This document shows positions 1-6,021 of a stretch of 8,349 nucleotides of DNA, one piece after another. The notes under the pieces were generated by a model. That model was not told the origin of the DNA, did no database searches, and saw nothing but the letters and a program-made list of their open reading frames with translations. The stretch is from assembly GCA_001603765.1 (NCBI GenBank), contig LUZV01000260.1, positions 1 through 8,349 of the forward strand, read 5' to 3'. Positions within the stretch are counted from its first letter, which is position 1, and the number at the start of each line of letters is the position of its first letter. The position numbers were made by a program, and so were the translations under genes. The DNA comes from Anaerolineales bacterium Chloro_02 (GTDB taxonomy: Bacteria; Chloroflexota; Anaerolineae; Anaerolineales; Anaerolineaceae).

Positions 1-54
1 CACTAAACTCATGGATAAAAGTACTAATTGAACGAAAAACTTCCTTCTTTTCAT
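1..54 (-). CDS. Partial gene: N-terminus of a probable exported protein or lipoprotein
   Basis: Only the first 18 codons lie in the window; the gene runs off the left edge. Translation gives MKRRKFFVQLVLLSMSLV, a positively charged n-region (KRRK) followed by a hydrophobic stretch, which is what a signal peptide or membrane anchor looks like. The start is well supported: an ideal GAGGAG ribosome binding site (61-66) sits 6 bases upstream of the ATG. The gene points the same way as the ATPase operon but is about 300 bases beyond atpG, so it may have its own promoter. The function cannot be named from this fragment. The call as a real gene rests on the ribosome binding site plus signal-like N-terminus, not on homology. 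Confidence 0.68.
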   Translation of the reverse strand, partial: MKRRKFFVQLVLLSMSLV

Positions 55-60
55 TTATTA

Positions 61-66
61 CTCCTC
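61..66 (-). promoter_or_regulatory. Ribosome binding site of the partial exported-protein gene
   Basis: GAGGAG on the minus strand, followed by TAATAA and the ATG at 54. The match to the anti-Shine-Dalgarno sequence and the 6-base spacing are near ideal. It is the main reason for calling the edge fragment a gene. Confidence 0.7.
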
Positions 67-352
67 ATTCTAATTTTTTAAGGACTTGGTGAAACAGTAC
101 AAATTATTGGGAATTCCCCGACCTATTCTCCACATAACAGGGTAGGAAAATTCCTAGCGACAACTTATGGCAGGATTAATGTTCATCCCCACCATTAAGG
201 ATAATATCATTCAGATTAAGTGCTGTCAAGTGAAATTCTTCACGATTCTTACGTTGGTTTTTCAAATAATAATCACTGGTCAAAAACGAAAACGCCGCTA
301 GTCAATGAATTTCGGTCAGATTGCCCCCAAATTAAACCGCTCACCTGCGGTT
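67..352. other. Non-coding region between atpG and the left-edge gene
   Basis: No convincing gene is seen here on either strand. The region is more AT-rich than the operon. It contains a perfect 10-bp palindrome GGGAATTCCC (109-118), an inverted repeat TAGGAA-aa-TTCCTA (143-156) and the hairpin after atpG (334-353). A weak minus-strand promoter-like pair, TTGTCG and TGTTAT with an 18-bp spacer, overlaps the second repeat and could serve the left-edge gene, but it is too degenerate to call. Confidence 0.6.
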
Positions 353-353
353 T
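334..353 (-). terminator. Possible weak terminator hairpin at the end of the ATPase operon
   Basis: On the minus strand AAACCGC, a 6-base loop and GCGGTTT form a perfect 7-bp stem that starts at the atpG stop codon. It is followed by AATTTGGGG, so the U-tract is short and poor. The hairpin is clear but its terminator role is uncertain; read-through into the left-edge gene is possible. Confidence 0.4.
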
Positions 354-1255
354 TAACGCTGCGCCAACATGCCCGACCCGACCAGCAACTCCTGTAGTTG
401 TTGGGTGATTTCCTTGCGGCGTTCGGTCTGGATTGCCAGCGTCAGTTCTTCGAGCAGGCTTGCTGTGTTTTCCTTTGCTTCTTCAAGCAACCGGTAGCGG
501 TAGAGATTTTCCGCGGCGATCGCTTCCAGTATGATTTGATAGAAGCGAATTGCCAGCAGATGGCTCTCGATTTGCTCCAACATCGCCGCCGGGTCGCCCT
601 CGATGATTGGCGGAGGCCAAGGGAGCTCCCTCAGCCCGCCTTCGCTGCCGGTTACGCTGCCCGCCGGCAGAAAAGCGGTCAGTTGAGCGCTATACTGTGC
701 TCCGACCTGGTTTTTTCGAAAAGAGATAATCGCGACTTCAGCAAGGGTTCCCGCTTGCCAGTCGGACGTCCATTCGCGCAATAGCTGACCTGCCAGGTCG
801 TAAGCCGGCTGCGAACCGCGCCCAAGCGTTTCGCGCGCCTCAAAGCTAACGCCTTCCTGGCTTAACGACCGGTGCGCTCTTACCCCGAACGCCAGCACCT
901 GCGTAGCGGATGCACGGCTCTCTTCCAGATGCTCAGCCGCGAGCTTTGCCAATTGTTTGTTGTACTGACCACAAATGCCCCTTGAGCTGCCGATGATCGC
1001 CAAAACCCGTTTTTGATGAACGGGTCTGAAATCAAAACGCTCCTCCGCCTGGGGTTTTAAGGACTTTGCTCCCACAGCCTCACGCACCTGCACCGCCAGC
1101 AACGCAAACTGATCCGCATATTCCGAGAGCGTCGTCTGCCTGTTTATCGCCATTTGCATAGTGCTGAGCGAGAGCACGCGCAGCGACCCAAGCAGCGGCT
1201 CAATAGCGCTCAGGTTTGCCAGTCTGGCTTCAGCGCGTTCTTTTCCTTCGGACAT
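353..1255 (-). CDS. atpG: N-type ATPase F1 subunit gamma
   Basis: This is the central stalk subunit, whose rotation inside the alpha/beta ring couples ATP chemistry to ion movement. The 300-residue length is normal for gamma. The conserved central segment SSRGICGQYN (about 90-99) matches the family's SDRGLCGGFN. The N- and C-terminal helices of the coiled-coil shaft are recognisable; the C-terminal part, about residues 248-296, has ENTASLLEELTL followed by RRKEITQQLQELLVGSGML, the usual ending of gamma. The start is the ATG 7 bases after the preceding gene's stop, with AGGA about 10 bases upstream. It is the last gene of the operon, as in canonical N-ATPase loci, except that here the PII-like gene separates it from atpA. 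A 7-bp hairpin begins at its stop codon. Confidence 0.95.
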   Translation of the reverse strand: MSEGKERAEARLANLSAIEPLLGSLRVLSLSTMQMAINRQTTLSEYADQFALLAVQVREAVGAKSLKPQAEERFDFRPVHQKRVLAIIGSSRGICGQYNKQLAKLAAEHLEESRASATQVLAFGVRAHRSLSQEGVSFEARETLGRGSQPAYDLAGQLLREWTSDWQAGTLAEVAIISFRKNQVGAQYSAQLTAFLPAGSVTGSEGGLRELPWPPPIIEGDPAAMLEQIESHLLAIRFYQIILEAIAAENLYRYRLLEEAKENTASLLEELTLAIQTERRKEITQQLQELLVGSGMLAQR

Positions 1256-1262
1256 TCGCGGG

Positions 1263-1592
1263 CTATCCTACCTGGAACTTGTCGAGCGTCCAAATAAAGA
1301 CAATCGCGTCACTCTTACCGAGAGGCGCGCCTTCATTCGCCATATGCGGCTCCGTATCTGCCTCCAGCCCATAACCATGGCGGATGGATTCAATCTCGCT
1401 GCATGAATCGGTGATGACCTTCAGAACAGTCTGAACATCACCGCTGCGAACGGCGATAAAGAGCGAATATTGGCTCTGCCTCAGCATTCCCCCGCGCGTT
1501 TCAGAGTAGGTAGCCGTGAACCCGGCATTGATTAGCGCCGAAAGCACCTCTTCGCCGTACTTCTTAGGCACGATTGCCATGATCATTTTCAT
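1263..1592 (-). CDS. PII-like protein of the cyclic-di-AMP receptor (DarA/PstA) family
   Basis: This 109-residue protein begins MKMIMAIV and ends IVFIWTLDKFQVG, the first and last strands of the DarA/PstA PII-like fold. From memory, it aligns to Bacillus subtilis DarA (YaaQ, also about 109 residues) over its length essentially without gaps, including T28, G34-G35 and L37. Known receptors in this family form trimers that bind cyclic-di-AMP between subunits. Three positions thought to contact ligand differ here: Arg26 is Thr, Asn41 is Gln and Gly47 is Ala, while Phe36 is Met. Ligand identity is therefore open. The ATG lies inside the end of atpA (29-base overlap) with no strong ribosome binding site, so translation is probably coupled to atpA; Met3 or Met5 are alternative starts. 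The position between atpA and atpG suggests a role in controlling the ATPase, which is inference. Ordinary nitrogen-type PII is less likely because the typical T-loop and signatures are absent. Confidence 0.82.
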   Translation of the reverse strand: MKMIMAIVPKKYGEEVLSALINAGFTATYSETRGGMLRQSQYSLFIAVRSGDVQTVLKVITDSCSEIESIRHGYGLEADTEPHMANEGAPLGKSDAIVFIWTLDKFQVG

Positions 1593-3258
1593 GATGTTGC
1601 TTCACTTTCTTATTCCAATGATCCAAAAAATCATCCAATGCCCGGTAAAGGGCTGTTTTGGTATCCTCACTTAAAGCGCGCTCATGCCTGATGCAGTCTA
1701 TAGCCTGAGCCGCGTGGTTGTGAAGATAGCTGACCATCTCACGCGCGAAAAGGTTCACCTGATCAGGCTTGATTTCATCCATAAACCCTTCAGTCAGAGC
1801 GAAAAATTGCACCACCTGGTCCTCAAAGGGCACAGGTTGATTAGGACCCTGCCTAAGCAGGGCGTTTAGCCTCTGACCTCGTTCAATTTGCTTGCGTGTG
1901 GCTTCGTTTACCTCTGTTCCAAACCGAGTAAATCGCTCCACTTCCTCATACTGCGAAAGCTCAAGCTTGAGCGCCTTCACAACCGATTTCATTGCCGGCA
2001 CCTGCGCCGCAGAGCCCACGCGCGAGACAGACCTGCCAATATCGATCGCGGGTTTGTTGCCTTTGTTAAACTCATCGGCATCTAAAACGATCTGCCCATC
2101 GGTGATCGAAATCAGGTTGGTCACGATATAGCTCGAAATGTTGCCGCGTTGGGTGGTCGCGATCGGCAGCGCGGTGATACTTCCACCGCCGTGCCCATCG
2201 TTCAGCCGGCAGGCGCGCTCCAAAAGGCGCGAATGCAAGTAAAAAACGTCTCCCGGATAAGCTTCCCGCCCCGGCGGACGGCGCAGCAATAGACTCATTT
2301 CGCGATATGTATCGGCGTGTTTTGTAAGATCGTCATACACAATCAAAACGTCCATGCCCTGATCCAACAAAAACTCAGCCATGGTTACGCCGGCATAGGG
2401 CGCGAGGTAGCGCAGCGCGGGCGGGTCGTCTGGGCTGGAGACCAATATGGTGGTCTGACCCATCACCCCGCCAGATCTGAGCGTCTCAATCGCGCGCAGA
2501 ACGGAGGTTTTTTTCTGACCGATTGAAACATACACACAGCGCACGTCCGTGCCTTTTTGGCTGAGGATCGCGTCCAGCGCCAGGGTTGTTTTGCCTACCT
2601 GACGGTCGCCGATAATGAGTTCGCGCTGTCCGCGCCCAAGCGGCAAGAGGGTGTCGATAATCTTTGTGCCAGTAAAAAGAGGGGTATCCACGGGCACGCG
2701 ATCAATCACACCGGGAGCGATGCGTTCCACAAAGCGATATTCAGAAGGGACGATCACGCGGTCATTATCAAGGGGTCTTCCAAGTGTGTCCACCACGCGA
2801 CCCAAGTAGGACATTCCAACCGGGATGCTGAGTCTTTTTCCGGTTGCCAAAGCCAGATCGCCGCCGCGAATGCCAGTGTCGTCGCCCAGTAAGATCACGT
2901 CAACATGCTTTCGGTCAAGGTTGAGCACCATGCCCTCCACACCATTCGGGAAGGTTACCAGCTCCTCGAGGTGAACCATTGGCAAGCCGCTTAAGGTCGC
3001 GATACCGTTGCCAACGTGCTGGACGGTTCCAACGCTTTGAACGAACAAACGGTGTTTTTGCTTCTGACTGGCAGATTGCAGCTCGCTGATAACAAACTCC
3101 GAACGCAATTGCTCCTTGCGATCCGGCAATCTTTCGATGACCTTCGCCTTCACCTCTTTAAGAAAAAGGTTGCGATTAACCGAAAGAGGATCATTCCTCC
3201 GCAAACGGTCGCTTAAGTCTGACAATCTTTTTTGGGTCGCGATATCTAAATCACTCAT
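1564..3258 (-). CDS. atpA: N-type ATPase F1 subunit alpha, with an N-terminal extension
   Basis: This is the non-catalytic nucleotide-binding subunit that alternates with beta in the F1 head. The beta-barrel domain starts near residue 76 (VGTVQHVGNGIATLSGL). The P-loop GDRQVGKT is at 217-224 with Lys223, and the region ending DVLIVYDD (303-310) corresponds to Walker B. SYIVTNLISITDGQI (376-390) and GRSVSRVGSAAQ (408-419) are conserved, with Arg413 as the arginine finger reaching into the beta site. At 564 residues it is longer than the roughly 500 usual for this family. Most of the excess is at the N-terminus, where about 45 extra, charged, probably helical residues precede the barrel. The ATG overlaps the end of atpF by 8 bases and lacks a clear ribosome binding site, so translational coupling is likely. 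TTG codons at residues 12 and 19 are weaker alternative starts. The 3' end overlaps the PII-like gene by 29 bases, and the His/Asn-rich tail is partly a product of that overlap. Confidence 0.97.
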   Translation of the reverse strand: MSDLDIATQKRLSDLSDRLRRNDPLSVNRNLFLKEVKAKVIERLPDRKEQLRSEFVISELQSASQKQKHRLFVQSVGTVQHVGNGIATLSGLPMVHLEELVTFPNGVEGMVLNLDRKHVDVILLGDDTGIRGGDLALATGKRLSIPVGMSYLGRVVDTLGRPLDNDRVIVPSEYRFVERIAPGVIDRVPVDTPLFTGTKIIDTLLPLGRGQRELIIGDRQVGKTTLALDAILSQKGTDVRCVYVSIGQKKTSVLRAIETLRSGGVMGQTTILVSSPDDPPALRYLAPYAGVTMAEFLLDQGMDVLIVYDDLTKHADTYREMSLLLRRPPGREAYPGDVFYLHSRLLERACRLNDGHGGGSITALPIATTQRGNISSYIVTNLISITDGQIVLDADEFNKGNKPAIDIGRSVSRVGSAAQVPAMKSVVKALKLELSQYEEVERFTRFGTEVNEATRKQIERGQRLNALLRQGPNQPVPFEDQVVQFFALTEGFMDEIKPDQVNLFAREMVSYLHNHAAQAIDCIRHERALSEDTKTALYRALDDFLDHWNKKVKQHHENDHGNRA

Positions 3259-4039
3259 TTTCAGGTTGAGATAAGTTTTCTAACGCTTCGCGGATCTCGT
3301 CACGCAGAGAGTTAAGGTGAGCGCCAATGGAATTATCCAAAATAAAGTCGCCAATCCTCGCGCGGATGCCGCTTACCATCTCAGGTTCAACCGCCACTTC
3401 CAGCTCCACTTCCTTGTCCGCCAACGCGTTAAAAGTGCTCAGAAGCTTCTTAGTCTGCTCATTAGTCAGCTCACGCGGAACGGCAACTTCCACCGTTGGG
3501 ATTCTCTCCGCCAGCGAGTCCCGAATTTCTTGCACTCTGCGGATGTCGGTTCGCCCCAAATTCCAAATATTTTGGGTCATTTCTTCAATCAGTTTGTCGT
3601 GAACCTGCGCCGGTGTGACCTGGCGCAGGGCGTCGCTGCTGATGCGGATGACAGTTTCCACCAGGTCATTTTGTAGACGCTTGATATCAACTTCCTGCTC
3701 CTTGCGAGCTTCGGCGACCGCCTCCATCATGATGGATTCAGCCTCAACGCGGGTAGCCTCCAGCAGGTCCGACTGCTGGATCTGGCTGTTGATGTACGCC
3801 TGCTCAGTGATCTTCTCGATCTCTTCGTCAAGGTTGAGCAGCCGCGTATCAATCTCGTGCAGCTTTTCCTGCGCGTCCAGTTGATCGCGCAGCATCGTCG
3901 CCCTTAATGCCGCCTTTTCGATTGCCCGCTCTTCCGATCTTTTGGTCATCGGTTTGAGAACCAGGTAATAAAGGATCACCGTCAGGACAAGGAAGTTGAT
4001 AATCTCCCAGATGATGGTGGTAAAGTCAATATCGAGCAT
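3251..4039 (-). CDS. atpF: N-type ATPase subunit b with fused delta-like C-terminal domain
   Basis: This is the peripheral stalk, which holds the F1 head still against rotor torque. Residues about 6-28 form one membrane helix (IIWEIINFLVLTVILYYLVL). Residues about 33-135 are a long charged helical region rich in Glu, Gln and Arg, as in subunit b. The C-terminal part, about 181-248, has the pattern of F1 delta: a VEVAVPRELT strand, then VELEVAVEPEMVSGIRARIG and LDNSIGAHLNSL. At 262 residues it is much longer than a plain b subunit of about 160. Separate delta genes are absent from N-ATPase operons, and none occurs here, so this fusion supplies that function. The ATG is 3 bases after the atpE stop, with a G-rich run (GGGGG) upstream as a possible ribosome binding site. 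Confidence 0.94.
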   Translation of the reverse strand: MLDIDFTTIIWEIINFLVLTVILYYLVLKPMTKRSEERAIEKAALRATMLRDQLDAQEKLHEIDTRLLNLDEEIEKITEQAYINSQIQQSDLLEATRVEAESIMMEAVAEARKEQEVDIKRLQNDLVETVIRISSDALRQVTPAQVHDKLIEEMTQNIWNLGRTDIRRVQEIRDSLAERIPTVEVAVPRELTNEQTKKLLSTFNALADKEVELEVAVEPEMVSGIRARIGDFILDNSIGAHLNSLRDEIREALENLSQPENE

Positions 4040-4042
4040 GAT

Positions 4043-4321
4043 TTAGCCCCCAAAGAAACGGGCTATCAACGGGTTCGCAAACAGCAGCACCAGCACAATT
4101 AGCAGAACATAAATTGAAGCTGTTTCAAGCAGCGCCAATGAAATGAGCATCGCTGTGCGCAGCTCCGGCGCGGCGTCTGGCTGCCTTGCCATTCCTTCGA
4201 TTGCCTTCTCTGCCGCTTTTCCTTCCACCCAGGTCGGAACCATCGTTCCAACAACAATTGCCACACCGCAGACGATGGTAGTAACAATAATGACCAAAAC
4301 CTCCGGGGTCATATTCTCCAT
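4043..4321 (-). CDS. atpE: N-type ATPase Fo subunit c (rotor ring)
   Basis: This 92-residue hairpin of two membrane helices oligomerises into the rotor ring. The polar loop is ARQPDA (45-50). The ion-carrying carboxylate is Glu66 in LLETASIY (64-71), and the helix ends LLFANP as in Na+-type c subunits. Aligned from memory on the Ilyobacter tartaricus c subunit (Gln32, Glu65, Ser66, Thr67, Tyr70), this protein has Glu33, Glu66, Thr67, Ala68 and Tyr71. A second glutamate in helix 1 is characteristic of N-ATPases. Thr67 and Tyr71 would suit Na+ binding, while Ala68 loses one hydroxyl, so the coupling ion is probably Na+ but H+ cannot be excluded. The ATG overlaps the atpB stop by one base (TAATG), with AAGGAAC upstream. 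Confidence 0.96.
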   Translation of the reverse strand: MENMTPEVLVIIVTTIVCGVAIVVGTMVPTWVEGKAAEKAIEGMARQPDAAPELRTAMLISLALLETASIYVLLIVLVLLFANPLIARFFGG

Positions 4322-5043
4322 TAGCTTGTTCCTTTCTCACTCTTTTTACTTAGTTTTAGCAATCTTTTCTTCTCAGCGTTTTCCGCCTTGATTTTTTGGT
4401 CTTCTTCATTAATTTCAACAGCAGACGAGATAAACAGCGCCGCCAATGTCGTCAGCACATATGCTTGCAAGAGACCCGAAACCATCGAAATGGCGATCAG
4501 GGCAATTGGCAAGAAATAAGGGATGATAGAAAAAACAATCGCGACGATCAGATCACCGCTAAGAACATTCCCAAACAGACGCATGGAAAGCGAAAGCGTG
4601 CGGCTGAGCTGCCCGATGAGTTCCACCGGGAACATATAAATTGGGCTGGCAAACTCCTTCAGATACGTCCAGGCTCCTTTTTTCTTCATGCCGTAGACGT
4701 GCACCGAAAACACCACAATTAATGCCAACCCGATCGTGGTATTCAGGTCCGCCGTAGGCGATTTTATTCCCGGAATGATCGAAATCAGGTTAGCAAAAAT
4801 CGAAAAAATCAGCAGACTGCCCAGAAGTGGAATGTAAGGGTGTAGGTCGTCCACGTCCATGGCGTCATCTAACAAGGAAATCACCATTTCAACAAGGTAT
4901 TCCAGCAGGTTGGGCTTGATGACTTTTAGGATCAGCACCGCGGCAACGATAATACCCATGGTGATCCAGGTGTAAAGCACCGTATCGCGCACCGGCAGGA
5001 TGCCAAAAAGGGTGAAAACGATGGGGTGTTCGATTACATCCAA
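4321..5043 (-). CDS. atpB: N-type ATPase Fo subunit a (stator ion channel)
   Basis: This subunit provides the two half-channels that load and unload ions on the c ring. It has 240 residues with several hydrophobic segments, at about 23-42, 73-92, 103-117, 160-180 and 180-208. The essential arginine is Arg155 in LSMRLFGN (152-159), the most conserved stretch of subunit a. The helix LLQAYVLTTLAALFISSAVE (191-210) follows, also typical. The C-terminal 30 residues are lysine-rich and cytoplasmic. The start is TTG, supported by AAGGAG 7 bases upstream and by position right after the atpR stop; the nearby ATG in another frame runs into a stop at once. One intergenic base separates it from atpR. Confidence 0.96.
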   Translation of the reverse strand: MDVIEHPIVFTLFGILPVRDTVLYTWITMGIIVAAVLILKVIKPNLLEYLVEMVISLLDDAMDVDDLHPYIPLLGSLLIFSIFANLISIIPGIKSPTADLNTTIGLALIVVFSVHVYGMKKKGAWTYLKEFASPIYMFPVELIGQLSRTLSLSMRLFGNVLSGDLIVAIVFSIIPYFLPIALIAISMVSGLLQAYVLTTLAALFISSAVEINEEDQKIKAENAEKKRLLKLSKKSEKGTS

Positions 5044-5044
5044 A

Positions 5045-5368
5045 TTACTTCTCCTTGTGTCCGCGTGTTTTATTCACACGGCTGTTATAAAGGATCACCT
5101 GAATCCAAATGGCGACCGTGATTACAAAAACCATCGCGACTGCTGCCAATGGCTCGGTGCGCAGCGCCAGATAGAGAAGACCGCCAACCATGGCGAATAC
5201 CGCGAACCGCCGCAGGATGATCCCCGTATGAGTCGGTTTCTGACCTTCGGGCACGTGGTGTATCTCTTCCACACTCTTACGCAGCCACTGAAAAGAGACT
5301 ACCGACCATCCGATAGCGATCAGGCTCCAAAAAATGATCCACACAATCCTAATGATGTTATCGTCCAT
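5045..5368 (-). CDS. atpR: N-ATPase-specific membrane protein AtpR
   Basis: This is a 107-residue membrane protein with three hydrophobic segments, at about 8-27, 55-69 and 75-94. Arginines flank the second segment (Arg53, Arg54 and Arg70). AtpR occurs only in N-type ATPase operons, where its membrane-proximal arginines have been proposed to interact with the extra glutamates of the c ring, perhaps during assembly. The identification rests on position between atpQ and atpB, size, the three-helix topology and the ILRRFAVFAM segment; the sequence itself is divergent. It overlaps atpQ by 11 bases, so coupled translation is likely. Its lysine-rich end (HKEK) overlies the atpB ribosome binding site. 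Confidence 0.82.
   Translation of the reverse strand: MDDNIIRIVWIIFWSLIAIGWSVVSFQWLRKSVEEIHHVPEGQKPTHTGIILRRFAVFAMVGGLLYLALRTEPLAAVAMVFVITVAIWIQVILYNSRVNKTRGHKEK
5051..5056 (-). promoter_or_regulatory. Ribosome binding site deciding the TTG start of atpB
   Basis: AAGGAG on the minus strand, inside the last codons of atpR, lies 7 bases before the TTG at 5043. It is the strongest ribosome binding site inside the operon and supports the rare start codon. Confidence 0.7.
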
Positions 5369-5741
5369 AGCGTTTTTTTCGCCTGCGTTCCTGTTCTTTA
5401 ATCAACTCTCTCATCTTTTCAAGTTCAGCCGCTTTTTGCTGTTCAATTTCCTTGTTCATCAAATAAAATTCGTATCTCATATATCGGCTGACCGCCGCCA
5501 CTGCCGACAATACTCCTACGCCCAGAAGAATGAGCGTCCAGCGCGGATTTGTGCCGAAGCGCTGGTCAATTAAAAATCCAATCAGCGGTCCAGCAACGAT
5601 CGGGATCGCTATCTCCCAGCCGATAGTTGTGGCTCGCAAATCCCGCGCCGAAAACAAGCGTCTGCGCCGGGTCACTTTCTCATCATCCGCGGGTTTTTGC
5701 TGGGATGACCAGGTGTGGTGAGCGCCCTGTTTTCTTGCCAT
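5358..5741 (-). CDS. atpQ: AtpQ / AtpI-like N-ATPase membrane protein
   Basis: This 127-residue protein has a basic N-terminus (RRRR at 25-28), two membrane helices at about 41-58 and 67-86, and a highly charged helical tail (95-127). The core GWEIAIPIVAGPLIGFLIDQ, with its spaced glycines and a closing Asp59, followed by RFGTNP, is the signature of the AtpI/AtpQ family. In ordinary F-ATPases the AtpI homologue assists c-ring assembly or is linked to Mg2+ supply; in N-ATPases AtpQ and AtpR sit together as here. The charged C-terminal tail is longer than the core family needs and could be cytoplasmic coiled coil. The start is the ATG 7 bases after the atpC stop. Confidence 0.9.
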   Translation of the reverse strand: MARKQGAHHTWSSQQKPADDEKVTRRRRLFSARDLRATTIGWEIAIPIVAGPLIGFLIDQRFGTNPRWTLILLGVGVLSAVAAVSRYMRYEFYLMNKEIEQQKAAELEKMRELIKEQERRRKKRYGR

Positions 5742-5748
5742 CGCGCCT

Positions 5749-6021
5749 TTAGTGAGTTGTTAAGATGCTGACTAAATCATCAATCAGGGTCAAAATGCCA
5801 TTTTTAACCAAAATCACCTGATCCCGCTCATCTTGTCTGAATTTAAGCTCGCCATCTCCGGTGGCGGCGATGATCGGCGCGTGCCCTGGGCGAACACCCA
5901 GCCATGAACCGTCCTGGAGCCTGACCTGCAGAGCTTCAACGCGCTCCAGCTCCATCCCGCCTGATCCGAGGCTCAAGACGCGCACCCGCAGCAGTTTTGG
6001 AGGGTCAAGCTTTCTGCTCAT
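5749..6021 (-). CDS. atpC: N-type ATPase F1 subunit epsilon, short form
   Basis: This is the central-stalk subunit that joins gamma to the c ring. The 90 residues cover only the N-terminal beta-sandwich: LGVRPGHAPIIAAT (41-54, with the conserved PGHAP) and the closing strands VKNGILTLIDDLVSIL. Typical epsilon subunits have about 130-140 residues, with two C-terminal helices that can inhibit ATP hydrolysis; these are absent. The stop is followed after 7 bases by atpQ, so there is no room for a frameshifted remainder, and the short form appears genuine. Short epsilons are known in some other bacterial groups. The ATG overlaps the end of atpD by 17 bases, implying coupled translation. Confidence 0.92.
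   Translation of the reverse strand: MSRKLDPPKLLRVRVLSLGSGGMELERVEALQVRLQDGSWLGVRPGHAPIIAATGDGELKFRQDERDQVILVKNGILTLIDDLVSILTTH

Noticed and set aside
220..408. Plus-strand open frame of 62 codons starting in the non-coding left region
   Set aside because: It starts from a non-ATG codon with no ribosome binding site, runs into the end of atpG on the opposite strand and shows no family features.
398..784. 128-codon plus-strand frame antisense to atpG
   Set aside because: It lies wholly within the well-supported gamma subunit gene and has no recognisable domain.
4099..4340. Two alternative minus-strand frames overlapping atpE
   Set aside because: They share the region with the unmistakable c subunit and are out-of-frame readings of it.
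5749..6021. Epsilon subunit as a frameshifted, broken gene
   Set aside because: Only 7 bases separate its stop from the start of an intact atpQ, so no lost C-terminal coding sequence remains; a naturally short form is the better reading.
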